From contig NW_027488368.1 of assembly GCF_051014445.1 (NCBI RefSeq), positions 24,278,001-24,342,000 of the forward strand: a DNA stretch of 64,000 nt, given 5' to 3'. Positions 24,319 through 37,280 of this stretch are shown one piece after another (positions within the stretch are counted from its first letter, which is position 1; the number at the start of each line of letters is the position of its first letter). The notes under the pieces were generated by a model. That model made no database searches. It was not told where the DNA came from and worked only from the letters and a program-made list of their open reading frames with translations. The DNA comes from Colletes latitarsis. Taxonomy: Eukaryota > Arthropoda > Insecta > Hymenoptera > Colletidae. The translations under genes were made by a program, and so were the position numbers.

Positions 24319-27300
24319 CGTTGTCCTCTAAGATATTGATGGAAACCAGGTTTAATTGACTGTTTCAGTGTTGTACTTCATTACTACGTGATGCAATCCA
24401 GAAAAAGCCCAGGAACTAGCCATCAAGTATGAGAAATATGCGAAAGAATGAGCCTGATGAGAGCAAATCCCAGACCTAACCTAGACCTAACATGAATTAT
24501 TCTCTAAAATATTGATCAAAACCAGGTTTAATTGACTGTTTCAGTGTGGTACCACATTACTACGTGATACAATCGTGAAACAGCCCAGGATCTAGCCATG
24601 AAGTATGAGAAATATGCGAAAGTATGAGCCTGTTGAGGGCAAATCCTAGACCTAACCCAAACCTAACATGCGTTACCCTCTAAAATATTTATCAAGACCA
24701 GGTTTAATTGAATGTTTCAGTGTGGTACCACATTACTACGTGAACCAAACCAGAAAAAACCCAGGATCTGTTCAACAAGTATGTAAAGAATGCGAAAGTA
24801 TGAGTCTGATGAGTGAAAATCCCAGGGCTAACCTAGACCTAACATGCGTTATCCTCTAAAATATTGATTCAAACCAGGTTTAATGAACTGTTTCAGTGTG
24901 GTACCACTTTACTACGTGATCCAAAGCAGAAAAAACCCTCGATCAGGTCAACATGTATCTTAAAACTGCGAAAGTATGACCCTGATGAGGGCAAATCCCA
25001 GGCCTAACCTAGACCTAACATGCGTTGTCCTCTAACATATTGATGGAATCCAGGTTTAATTGACTGTTTCAGTGTTGTACTTCATTACTACGTGATGCAA
25101 TCCAGAAAAAGCCCAGGATCTAGCCATCAAGTATGAGAAATATGCGAAAGTATGAGCCTGATGAGGGCGAATACCAGACCTAACCCAGACCTAACTTGCG
25201 TTATCCTCTAAAATATTGATCGAAATCAGGTTTAATCGACTGTTTCAGTGTGGTACCACATTACTATGTGATCCAAACCAGAGAATAACCCAGGATTCGT
25301 TCAACGAGTATGTGAAGTGTGCGAAAGTATGAGTCTGATGAGGGCAAATCACAGACCTATCCCAGACCTAACATGCGTTATCCTCTAAAATATTTATTAA
25401 GACCAGGTTTAATTGATTGTTTCAGTGTGGTCCCACATTACTACGTGATCCAAACCAGAAAATACCCAGGATCCGTTCAACAAGTATGTGAAAAACGCGA
25501 AAGTATGAGCCTGATGAGGGCGAATCCCAGACCTATCCCAGATCTAACTTGCGATATCCTCTAAAATATTCATCGAAACCAGGTTTAATTAACTGTTTCA
25601 GCGTGGTACCACATTGCTACGTGATCCAAAACAGAAAAAACCCAGGATCAGTTCAACAAGTATATGAAAAACGCGAAAGTATGAGCCTGATGAGGGCGAA
25701 TCCCAGACCTATCCCAGACCTAACTTGCGTTATCCTCTAAAATATTGATCGAAACCAGATTTAATTGACTGTTTCAGCGTGGTACCACATTACTACGTGA
25801 TACAATCCAGAAACAGCCCAGGATCTAGCCATGAAGTATGAGAAATATGCGAAAGTACGAGCCTGATGAGGGCAAATCCTAGACCTAACCCAAACCTAAC
25901 ATGCGTTATCCTCTAAAATATTGACCCAACCCAGGATTAATGGTCAGGGTTAGTTGTGGTACCACTTTACTACGTGATCCAAAGCAGAAAAAACCCTCGT
26001 TCTGGTCAACATGCATGTTAAAACTGCGAAAGTATGACCCTGATGAGGGCAAATCCCAGGCCTAACCTAGACCTAACATGCGTTGTCCTCCAAAATATTG
26101 ATGGAAACCAGGTTTAATTGACTGTTTCAGTGTTGTACTTCATTACTACGTGATGCAATCCAGAAAAAGCCCAGGGTCTAGCCATGAAGTATGAGAAATA
26201 TGCGAAAGTATGAGCCTGATGAGGGCAAATCCCAGACCTAACCTAGACCTAACATGAATTGTTCTCTAAAATATTGATCAAAACCAGGTTTAATTGACTG
26301 TTTCTGTGTGGTACCACATTACTACGTGATCCAATCCAGAAATAGCCCAGGATCTAGCCATGAAGTATGAGAAATATGCGAAAGTCTGAGCCTGATGAGG
26401 GCAAATCCCAGACCTAACCCAGACCTAACATGCGTTGTCCTCTAAAATATTTATCAAGACCAGGTTTAATTGATTGTTTCAGTGTGGTCCCACATTACTA
26501 CGTGATCGAAACTAGAAAAAGCCCTGGACCTGGCCAACAAGTATGCGAATAATGCGAAAGTACGAGCCTGATGAGGGCAAATCCCAGACCTAACCCAGAC
26601 ATAACCGGCGTTATCCTCTAAAATATTAATCGCAACCAGGTTTATTTGACTGTTTCAGTGTGGAACCACATTACTACGTGATCCAAACCAGAAAAAACCC
26701 AGGATCCGTTCAACAAGTATGCGAAGAATGCGAAAGTATGAGTCTGATGAGTGAAAATCCCAGGCCTAACCTAGACCTAACATGCGTTATCCTGAAAAAT
26801 ATTGATCGAAACCTCGTTTATTCGACTGTTTCAGTGTGGTACCACATTACTACGTGACCCAAACCAGAAAAAACCCAGGATCTGTTCAACAAGTATGTGA
26901 AAAACGCGAAAGTATGAGCCTGATGAGGGCGAATCCCAGACCTATCCCAGATCTAACTTGCGTTATCCTCTAAAATATTCATCGAAACCAGGTGTAATTG
27001 ACTGTTTCAGCGTGGTACCACATTGCTACGTGATACAATCCAGAAACAGCCCAGAATCTAGCCATGAAGTATGAGAAATATGCGAAAGTATGAGCCTGAT
27101 GAGGGCAAATCCTAGACCTAACCCAAACCTAACATGCGTTATCCTCTAAAATATTGATCCAAACCAGGTTTTATGGACTGTCTCAGTGTGGTACCACTTT
27201 ACTACGTGATCCAAAGCAGAAAAAACCCTCGATCAGGTCAACATGTATGCTAAAACTGCGAAAGTATGACCCTGATGAGGGCAAATCTCAGGCCTAACCT

Positions 27301-27664
27301 AGACCTAACATGCGTTGTCCTCTAAAATATTGATGGAAACCTGGTTTAATTGACTGTTTCAGTGTTGTACTTCATTACTACGTGACGCAATCCAGAAAAA
27401 GCCCAGGATCTAGCCATCAAGTAAGAGATATATGCGAAAGAATGAGCCTGATGAGAGCAAATCCCAGACCTAACCTAGACCTAACATGAATTATTCTCCA
27501 AAATGTTGATCAAAACCAGGTTTAATTGACTGTTTCAGTGTGGTACCACATTACTACGTGATCCAATCCAGAAATAGCCCAGGTTCCAGCCATGAAGTAT
27601 GAGAAATATGCGAAAGTATGAGCCTGATGAGGGCAAATCCTAGACCTAACCCAGACCTAACATG
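24319..27664. repeat. Family B, heterogeneous left zone
   Basis: Roughly 19 B monomers show more variation between neighbours than the zones further right. A marker monomer with ccaaagcagaaaaaaccct occurs at 24,921, 25,979 and 27,211, spaced by 6 and 7 monomers. Each time it is followed by the tgttgtacttcattac monomer. This is a loose, older higher-order order rather than a clean HOR. Confidence 0.75.
25904..26080. repeat. Divergent family B monomer with scrambled patch
   Basis: Near 25,938-25,957 the usual taatggactgtttcagtgtgg is replaced by taatggtcagggttagttgtgg, and the monomer is 177 bp. It is flanked by normal monomer sequence. The patch is not shared by any other monomer I noticed. 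Confidence 0.75.
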
Positions 27665-29956
27665 CGTTATCCTCTAAAATATTTATCAAGACCAGGTTGA
27701 ATTGAATGATTCAGTGTGGTACCACATTAATACGTGATCCAAACCAGTAAAAACCCAGGATCCGTTCAACAAGTATGTGAAGAATGCGAAAGAATGAGTC
27801 TGATGAGTGAAAAACCCCGGCCTAACCTAGACCTAACATGCGTTATCCTCAAAAATATTGATCGAAATCTGGTTTAATCGACTGTTTCAGTGTGGTACCA
27901 CATTACTATGTGATCCAAACCAGAAAATATCCCAGGATCTGTTCAACGGGTATGTGAAGTGTGCGAAAGTATGAGTCTGATGAGGGCAAATCCCAGACCT
28001 ATCCCAGATCTAACATGCGTTATCCTCTAAAATATATATCAAGACCGGATTTAATGGACTGTTTCAGTGTGGTGCCACACTACTACGTGATCCAAACCAG
28101 AAAAAACCCAGGATCTGTTCAACAAGTATGTGAAAAACGCGAAAGTATGAGCCTGATGAGGGCAAATCCCAGACCTATCCCAGACCTAACTTGCGTTGTC
28201 CTCTAAGATATTGATGGAAACCAGTTTTAATTGACTGTTTCAGTGTGGTACCACATTACTACGTGATCCAATCCAGAAATAGCCCAGGATCTAGCCATGA
28301 AGTATGAGAAATATGCGAAAGTATGAGCTTGATGAGGGCAAATCCTAGACCTAACCCAGACCTAACATGCGTTATCCTCTAAAATATTTATCAAGACCAG
28401 GTTGAATTGAATGATTCAGTGTGGTACCACATTAATACGTGATCCAAACCAGTAAAAACCCAGGATCCGTTCAACAAGTATGTGAAGAATGCGAAAGTAT
28501 GAGTCTGATGAGTGAAAAACCCCGGCCTAACCTAGACCTAACATGCGTTATCCTCAAAAATATTGATCGAAATCTGGTTTAATCGACTGTTTCAGTGTGG
28601 TACCACATTACTATGTGATCCAAACCAGAAAATATCCCAGGATCTGTTCAACGGGTATGTGAAGTGTGCGAAAGTATGAGTCTGATGAGGGCAAATCCCA
28701 GACCTATCCCAGACCTAACATGCGTTATCCTCTAAAATATTTATCAAGACCAGGTTGAATTGAATGATTCAGTGTGGTACCACATTAATACGTGATCCAA
28801 ACCAGTAAAAACCCAGGATCCGTTCAACAAGTATGTGAAGAATGCGAAAGTATGAGTCTGATGAGTGAAAAACCCCGGCCTAACCTAGACCTAACATGCG
28901 TTATCCTCAAAAATATTGACCGAAATCTGGTTTAATCGACTGTTTCAGTGTGGTACCACATTACTATGTGATCCAAACCAGAAAATATCCCAGGATCTGT
29001 TCAACGGGTATGTGAAGTGTGCGAAAGTATGAGTCTGATGAGGGCAAATCCCAGACCTATCCCAGACCTAACATGCGTTATCCTCTAAAATATATATCAA
29101 GACCGGATTTAATTGATTGTTTCAGTGTGGTCCCACATTACTACGTGATCCAAACCAGAAAAAACCCAGGATCCGTTCAACAAGTATGTGAAGAATGCGA
29201 AAGTATGAGTGTGATGAGTGAAAATCCCAGACCTAACCTAGACCTAGCATGCGTTATCCTCTAAAATATTGATCCAAACCAGGTTTAATGGACTGTTTCA
29301 GTGTGGTACCACACTACTATGTGATCCAAACCAGAAAAAACCCAGGATCTGTTCAACAAGTATGTGAAAAACGCGAAAGTATGAGCCTGATGAGGGCAAA
29401 TCCCAGACCTATCCCAGACCTAACTTGCGTTGTCCTCTAAGATATTGATGGAAACCAGTTTTAATTGACTGTTTCAGTGTGGTACCACATTACTACGTGA
29501 TACAATCCAGAAATAGCCCAGGATCTAGCCATGAAGTATGAGAAATATGCGAAAGTATGAGCCTGATGAGGGCAAATCCTAGACCTAACCCAGACCTAAC
29601 ATGCGTTATCCTCTAAAATATTTATCAAGACCAGGTCGAATTGAATGATTCAGTGTGGTACCACATTAATACGTGATCCAAACCAGTAAAAACCCAGGAT
29701 CCGTTCAACAAGTATGTGAAGAATGCGAAAGTATGAGTCTGATGAGTGAAAAACCCCAGCCTAACCTAGACCTAACATGCGTTATCCTCAAAAATATTGA
29801 TCGAAATCTGGTTTAATCGACTGTTTCAGTGTGGTACCACATTACTATGTGATCCAATCCAGAAAATATCCCAGGATCTGTTCAACGGGTATGTGAAGTG
29901 TGCGAAAGTATGAGTCTGATGAGGGCAAATCCCAGACCTATCCCAGACCTAACATG
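27665..29956. repeat. 353-bp dimer higher-order repeat, four occurrences
   Basis: One dimer appears at 27,665-28,017, 28,370-28,722, 28,723-29,075 and 29,604-29,956. Its first monomer has ggttgaattgaatgattcag (variant ggtcgaattg in the last copy) with cattaatacg and accccggcc or accccagcc. Its second has gatcgaaatctgg or gaccgaaatctgg, an extra base in cagaaaatatccc, and aacgggtatgtgaagtgtgcg. The two middle copies are directly adjacent. The others are separated by two or three monomers of other types. Confidence 0.85.
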
Positions 29957-31540
29957 CGTTATCCTCAAAAATATATATCAAGACCGGATTTAATTGATTG
30001 TTTCAGTGTGGTCCCACATTACTACGTGATCCAAACCAGAAAAAACCCAGGATCCGTTCAACAAGTATGTGAAGAATGCGAAAGTATGAGTCTGATGAGT
30101 GAAAATCCCAGACCTAACCTAGACCTAACATGCGTTATCCTCTAAAATATTGATCCAAACCAGGTTTAATGGACTGTTTCAGTGTGGTACCACACTACTA
30201 CGTGATCCAAACCAGAAAAAACCCAGGATCTGTTCAACAAGTATGTGAAAAACGCGAAAGTATGAGCCTGATGAGGGCAAATCCCAGACCTATCCCAGAC
30301 CTAACTTGCGTTATCCACTAAAATATTCATCGAAACCAGGTGTAATTGACTGTTTCAGTGTGGTACCACATTACTACGTGATCCAATCCAGAAATAGCCC
30401 AGGATCTAGCCATGAAGTATGGGAAATATGCGAAAGTATGAGCCTGACGAGGGCAAATCCTAGACCTAACCCAGACCTAACATGCGTTGTCCTCTAAAAT
30501 ATTTATCAAGACCAGGTTTAATTGATTGTTTCAGTGTGCTCCCACAATACTACGTGATCCAAACCAGAAAAAACCCAGGATCAGTTCAACAAGTATGTGA
30601 AAAACGCGAAAGTATGAGCCTGATGAGGGCGAATCCCAGACCTATCCCAGACCTAACTTGCGTTATCCTCTAAAATATTGATCGAAACCAGGTTTAATTG
30701 ACTGTTTCAGCGTGGTACCACGTTACTACGTGATCCAAACCAGAAAAAACACAGGATCCGTTCAACAAGTATGTGAAGAATGCGAAGGTATTAGTCTGAT
30801 GAGTGAAAATCCCAGGCCTAACCTAGACCTAACATGCGTTATCCTCAAAAATATTGATCGAAACCTGGTTTAGTCGACTGTTTCAGTGTGGTACCACATT
30901 ACTACGTGACCCAAACCAGAAAAAACCCTCGATCAGGTCAACATGCATGTTAAAACTGCGAAAGTATGAGCCTGATGAGGGCAAATCCCAGACCTATCCC
31001 AGACCTAACATGCGTTATCCTCAAAAATATTAATCGAAACCAGGTTTAATTGACTGTTTCAGTGTGGTACCACATTACTACGTGTTCCAAACCAGAAAAA
31101 ACACAGGATCCGTTCAACAAGTATGTGAAGAATGCGAAAGTATGAGTCTGATGAGTGAACATCCCAGACCTAACCTAGACCTAACATGCGTTATCCTCTA
31201 AAATATTTATCCAAACCAGGTTTAATGGACTGTTTCAGTGTGGTACCACATTACTACGTGATCCAAACCAGAAAAAACCCAGAATCTGTTCAACAAGTAT
31301 GTGAAAAACGCGAAAGTATGAGCCTGATGAGGGCGAATCCCAGTCCTATCCCAGACCCAACTTGCGTTATCCTCTAAAATATTGATCGAAACCAGGTTTA
31401 ATTGACTGTTTCAGCGTGGTACCGCGTTACTACGTGATACAATCCAGAAATAGCCCAGGATCTAGACATGAAGTATGAGAAATATGCGAAAGTATGAGCC
31501 TGATGAGGGCAAATTCTAGACCTAACCGAGTCCTAACATG
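29957..31540. repeat. Family B, heterogeneous
   Basis: Nine B monomers of mixed types are present, without a clean higher-order unit that I can see. They include the ccaatccagaaatagccc type and one monomer with ccctcgatcagg near 30,926. A perfect 16-bp palindrome lies at 30,181-30,196. Confidence 0.75.
30181..30196. other. Extended 16-bp version of the central palindrome
   Basis: AGTGTGGTACCACACT is a perfect 16-bp palindrome. It arises where the usual cacattactacg is cacactactacg. The same form is visible at 60,284-60,299 and in several other monomers with gattgatccaaacc or ttgatccaaacc starts, such as those near 41.63 and 45.86 kb. Confidence 0.85.
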
Positions 31541-32772
31541 AATTATTCTCTAAAATAAAGATCGAAACCAGGTTTAATTGACTGTTTCAGTGTGGCCCCA
31601 CATTACTACGTGATCCAAACCAGAAAAAACCCAGGATCCGTGCAACAAGTATGTGAAGAATGCTAAAGTATGAGTCTGATGAGTGAAAATCTCAGGCCTA
31701 ACCTAGACCTAACATGCGTTGTCCTCAAAAATATTGATCGAAACCTGGTTTAATCGACTGTTTCAGTGTGGTACCACATTACTACCTGACCCAAACCAGA
31801 AAAAACCCTCGATCAGGTCAACATGCATGTTAAAACTGCGAAAGTATGAGCCCGATGAGGGCAAATCCCAGACCTATCCCAGACCTAACATGCGATATCC
31901 TCAAAAATATTAATCGAAACCAGGTTTAATTGATTGTTTCAGTGTGGTACCACATTACAACGTGATCCAATCCAGAAATAGGCCAGGGTCTAGCCATGAA
32001 GTATGAGAAATATGCGAAAGTATGAGCCTGATGAGGGCAAATCCTAGACCTAACCCAGACCTAATATGCGTTGTCCTCTAAAATATTTATCAAGACCAGG
32101 TTTAATTGATTGTTTCAGTGTGGTCCCACATTACTACGTGATCCAAAACAGAAAAAACCCAGGATCCGTTCAACAAGTATGTGAAGAATGCGAAAGTATG
32201 AGTCTGATGAGTGAAAATCTCAGGCCTAACCTAGACCTAACATGCGTTATCCTCAAAAATATTGATCGAAACCTGGTTTAATCGACTGTTTCAGTGTGGT
32301 ACCACATTACTACGTGACCCAAACCAGAAAAAACCCTCGATCAGGTCAACATGCATGTTAAAACTGCGAAAGTATGAGCCTGATGAGGGCAAATCCTAGA
32401 CCTAACCCTGACCTAATATGCGTTGTCCTCTAAAATATTTATCAAGACCAGGTTTAATTGACTGTTTCAGTGTGGTCCCACATTACTACGTGATCCAAAC
32501 CAGAAAAAACCCAGGATCCGTGCAACAAGTATGTGAAGAATGCGAAAGTATGAGTCTGATGAGTGAAAATCTCAGGCCTAACCTAGACCTAACATGCGTT
32601 ATCCTCAAAAATATTGATCGAAACCTGGTTTAATCGACTGTTTCAGTGTGGTACCACATTACTACGTGACCCAAACGAGAAAAAACCCTCGATCAGGTCA
32701 ACATGCATGTTAAAACTGCGAAACTATGAGCCTGATGAGGGCAAATCCCAGGCCTAACCTAGACCTAACATG
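31541..32772. repeat. 352-bp dimer higher-order repeat with tandem copies
   Basis: The pair consists of a monomer with aaaatctcaggcc followed by a monomer with ccctcgatcagg. It occurs at 31,541-31,892 and, directly in tandem, at 32,069-32,420 and 32,421-32,772. A single unrelated B monomer (31,893-32,068) separates the first from the tandem pair. The rare ggatccgtgcaac variant is shared by the first and last copies. Confidence 0.85.
31820..31831. other. Second 12-bp palindrome in the variant monomer class
   Basis: AACATGCATGTT is a perfect palindrome centred 53 bp downstream of the TGTGGTACCACA dyad (31,767-31,778) of the same monomer. It occurs only in monomers of the ccctcgatcaggtcaac class, in place of the usual gttcaacaagtatgtg segment. 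Confidence 0.85.
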
Positions 32773-35700
32773 CGTTGTCCTCTAAAATATTCCTGGAAAC
32801 CAGGTTCAATTGACTGTTTCAGTGTTGTACTTCATTACTACGTGATGCAATCCAGAAAAAGCCCAGGATCTAGCTATCAAGTATGAGAAATATGCGAAAG
32901 AATGAGCCTGATGAGAGCAAATCCCAGACCTAACCCAGACCTAATGTGAATTACTCTGTAAAATATTGATCGAAACCAGGTTTAATTGACTGTTTCAGTG
33001 TGGTACCACATTACTACGTGATCCAAACCAGAAAAAACCCAGGATCCGTTCAACAAGTATGTGAAGAATGCGAAAGTATGAGTCTGATGAGTGAAAATCC
33101 CAGGCCTAACCTAGACCTAACATGCGTTATCCTCAAAAATATCGATCGAAACCTGGTTTAATCGACTGTTTCAGTGTGGTACCACATTACTACGTGACCC
33201 AAACCAGAAAAAACCCTCGATCAGGTCAACATGCATGTTAAAACTGCGAAAGTATGAGCCTGATGAGGTCAAATCCCAGACCTATCCCAGACCTAACATG
33301 CGTTATCCTCAAAAATATTAATCGAAACCAGGTTTAATTGATTGTTTCAGTGTGGTACCACATTACTACGTGATCCAAACCAGAAAGAACCCAGAATCCG
33401 TTCAACAAGTATGTAAAGAATGCGAAAGTGTAAGTCTGATGAGTGAAAATCCCATGCCTAACCTAGACCTAATATGCGTTATCCTCAAAAGTATTGATCG
33501 AAACCTGGTGTAATCGACTGTTTCAGTGTTGTACCACGTTACTATGTGATCCAAACCAGAAAATAACCCAGGATCTGTTCAACGAGTATATGATGTGTGC
33601 GAAAGTATGAGTCTGATGAGGGCAAATCCCAGACCTATCCCAGACCTAACATGCGTTATCCTCTAAAATATTAATCGAAACCATATTTAATCGACTGTTT
33701 CAGTGTGGTGCCATATTACTACGTGATCCAAACCAGAGAAAACACGGGATCCGTTCAACAAGTATGTGAAGAATGCGAAAGTATGAGTCTGATGAGTGGA
33801 AATCCCAGGCCTAACCTAGACCTAACGTGCGATATCCTCAAACATATTGATCAAAACCTGGTTTAATCGACTTTTTCAGTGTGGTACCACATTACTATGT
33901 GATCCAAACCAGAAAATAACCCAGGATCTGTTCAACGAGTATGTGAAGTGTGCGAAAGTATGAGTCTGATGAGTGAAAATCCCAGGCCTAACCTAGACCT
34001 AACATGCGTTATCCTCAAAAATATTGATCGAAACCTGGTTTAATCGACTGTTTCAGTGTGGTACCACATTACTACGTGACCCAAACCAGAAAAAACCCTC
34101 GATCAGGTCAACATGCATGTTAAAACTGCGAAAGTATGAGCCTGATGAGGGCAAATCCCAGACCTATCCCAGACCTAACATGCGTTATCCTCAAAAATAT
34201 TGATCGAAACCTGGTTTAATCGACTGTTTCAGTGTGGTACCACATTACTATGTGATCCAAACCAGAAAATAACCCAGGATCTGTTCAACGAGTATGTGAA
34301 GTGTGCGAAAGTATGAGTCTGATGAGGGCAAATCCCAGACCTATCCCAGACCTAACATGCGTTATCCTGTAAAATATTTATCAAGACCAGGTTTAATTGA
34401 ATGTTTCAGTGTGGTACCACATTACTACGTGATCCAAACCAGTAAAAACCCAGGATCTGTTCCACAAGTATGTGAAACACGCGAAAGTATGAGCCTGATG
34501 AGGGCAAATCCTAGACCTAACCCAGACCTCACTTGCGTTATCCTCTAAAATATTTATCAAGACCAGCTTTAATTGACAGTTTCAGTGTGGTACCACATTA
34601 CTACGTGATCCAATCCAGAAATAGCCCAGGATCCAGCCATGAAGTATGAGAAATATGCGAAAGTATGAGTCTGATGAGTGAAAATCCCAGGCCTAACCTA
34701 GACCTAACATGCGTTATCCTCAAAAATATTGATCGAAACCTGGTTTAATCGACTGTTTCAGTGTGGTACCACATTACTATGTGATCCATACCAGAAAATA
34801 ACCCAGGATCTGTTCAACAAGTATGTGAAAAACGGGAAAGTATGAGCCTGATGAGGGCAAATCCTAGACCTAACCCAGACCTAACATGCGTTATCCTCTA
34901 AAATATTTATCAAGACCAGGTTTAATAGAATGTTTCAATGTGGTACCACATTACTACGTGATCCAAACCAGAAAAAACCCAGGATCCGTTCAACAAGTAT
35001 GTGAAGAATGCGAAAATATGAGTCTGATGAGTGAAAATCCCAGGCCTATCCTAGACCTAACATGCGTTATCCTCAAAAATATTGATCGAAACCTGGTTTA
35101 ATCGACTGTTTCAGTGTGGTACCACATTACTACGTGACCCAAACCAGAAAAAACCCTCGATCAGGTCAACATGCATGTTAAAACTGCGAAAGTGCGAGCC
35201 TGATGAGGGCAAATCCCAGACCTATCCCAGACCTAACATGCGTTATCCTCAAAAATATTAATCGAAACCAGGTTTAATCGACTGTTTCAGTGTGGTACCA
35301 CATTACTACGTGATCCAATCCAGAAATAGCCCAGGATCCAGCCATGAAGTATGAGAAATATGCGAAAGTATGAGTCTGATGAGTGAAAATCCCAGGCCTA
35401 ACCTAGACCTAACATGCGTTATACTCTAAAATATTGATCGAAACCAGGTTTAATTGAATGTTTCAGTGTGGTCCCACATTACTACGTGATCCAAACCAGA
35501 AAAAACCCAGGATCCGTTCAACAAGTATGTGAAGAATGCGAAAGTATGAGCCTGATGAGGGCAAATCCCAGACCTATCCCAGACCTAACTTGCGTTATCC
35601 TCTAAAATATTTATCAAGACTAGGTTTAATTGACTGTTTCAGTGTGGTACCACATTACTACGTGATCCAATCCAGAAATAGCCCAGGATCCAGCCATGAA

Positions 35701-37280
35701 GTATGAGAAATATGCGAAAGTATGAGCCCGATGGGGGCAAATCCTAGACCTAACCCAGACCCAACATGCGTTATCCTCTAAAATATTTATCAAGACCAGG
35801 TTTAATTGACTGTTTCAGTGTGGTACCACATTACTACGTGATCCAATCCAGAAATAGCCCAGGATCCAGCCATGAAGTATGAGAAATATGCGAAAGTATG
35901 AGCCTGATGGGGGCAAATCCTAGACCTAACCCAGACCTAACATGCGTTATCCTCTAAAATATTTATCAAGACCAGGTTTAATTGAATGTTTCAGTGTGGT
36001 ACCACATTACTACGTGATCCAATCCAGAAATAGCCCAGGATCTAGCCATGAAGTATGAGAAATATGCGAAAGTATGAGCCTGACGAGGGCAAATCCTAGA
36101 CATAACCCAGACCTAACATGCGTTATGCTCTAAAATATTTATCAAGACCAGGTTTAAATGAATGTTTCAGTGTGGTACCACCTTACTACGTTATCCAAAC
36201 CAGTAAAACCCCAGGATCTGTTCCACAAGTATGTGAAAAACGCGAAAGTATGAGCCTGATGAGGGCAAATCCCAGACCTAACCTAGACCTAACATGCGTT
36301 ATTCACTAAAATATTGATCGAAACCAGGTTTAATTGACTGTTTCAGTGTGGTACCACATTACTACGTGATCCTAACCAGAAAAAACCCAGGATCCGTTCA
36401 ACAAGTATGTGAAGAATGCGAAAATATGAGTCTGATGAGTGAAAATCCCAGGCCTAACCTAGACCTAACATGCGTTATCCTCAAAAATATTGATCGAAAC
36501 CTGGTTTAATCGATTGTTTCAGTGTGGTACCACATTACTACGTGACCCAAACCAGAAAAAACCCTCGATCAGGTCAACATGCATGTTAAAACTGCGAAAG
36601 TATGAGCCTGATGAGGGCAAATCCCAGACCTATCCCAGATCTAACATGCGTTATCCTGAAAAATATTAATCGAAACCAGGTTTAATCGACTGTTTCAGTG
36701 TAGTACCATATTACTACGTGATCAAAACCAGAGAAAACACAGGATCCGTTCAACAAGTATGTGAAGAATGCGAAAGTATGAGTCTGATGAGTGAAAATCC
36801 CAGACCTAACCTAGACCTAACATGCGTTGTCCTCTAAGATATTGATGGAAACCAGTTTTAATTGACTGTTTCAGTGTTGTACTTCATTACTACGTGATGC
36901 AATCCAGAAAAAGCCCAGGATCTAGCCATCAAGTATGAGAAATATGCGAAAGAAAGAGCCTGATGAGAGCAAATCGCAGACCTAACCTAGACCTAACATG
37001 AATTATTCTCTAAAATATTGATCGAAACCAGGTTTAATTGAATGTTTCAGTGTGGTCCCACATTACTACGTGATCCAAACCAGAAAAAACCCAGGATCCG
37101 TTCAACAAGTATGTGAAGAATGCGAAAGTATGAGTCTGATGAGTGAGAATCGCAGGCCTAACCTAGACCTAACATGCGTTATCCTCAAAAATATTAATCG
37201 AAACCAGGTTTAATCGACTGTTTCAGTGTGGTACCACATTACTATGTGATCCAAACCAGAAAATAACCCAGGATCTGTTC
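32773..37280. repeat. Family B, heterogeneous zone before the main HOR
   Basis: About 26 B monomers. Many are close relatives of monomers in the 4,227-bp unit to the right, but their order is different. For example, the arrangement around 34.3-35.2 kb resembles 39.9-40.5 kb, and the monomer at about 36,121 resembles the front of the one at 41,405. The zone therefore looks like the source material, or an older version, of the amplified unit. Confidence 0.75.

Larger units (their letters stand above)
20467..25217. repeat. 4,751-bp tandem duplication spanning the A/B boundary, right copy
   Basis: At 20,466/20,467 the sequence jumps from B type (aacttgcgttatcctctaaaatatt) back to A type (agtcgcaaccagg), matching 15,892. 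A run of about 19-20 bases is identical at both parental sites across the joint, so the exchange lies within it. The copy ends at 25,217, where B sequence continues as gatcgaaatcagg. It is one monomer longer than the left copy. Confidence 0.9.

Noticed and set aside
25938..25957. Telomere-like motifs (cagggttag here; cctaaccc at many monomer ends)
   Set aside because: Only single degenerate units are present, never a tandem run of a telomere repeat. The cctaaccc element is part of the monomer's 11-bp 3' duplication. Chance similarity is enough.
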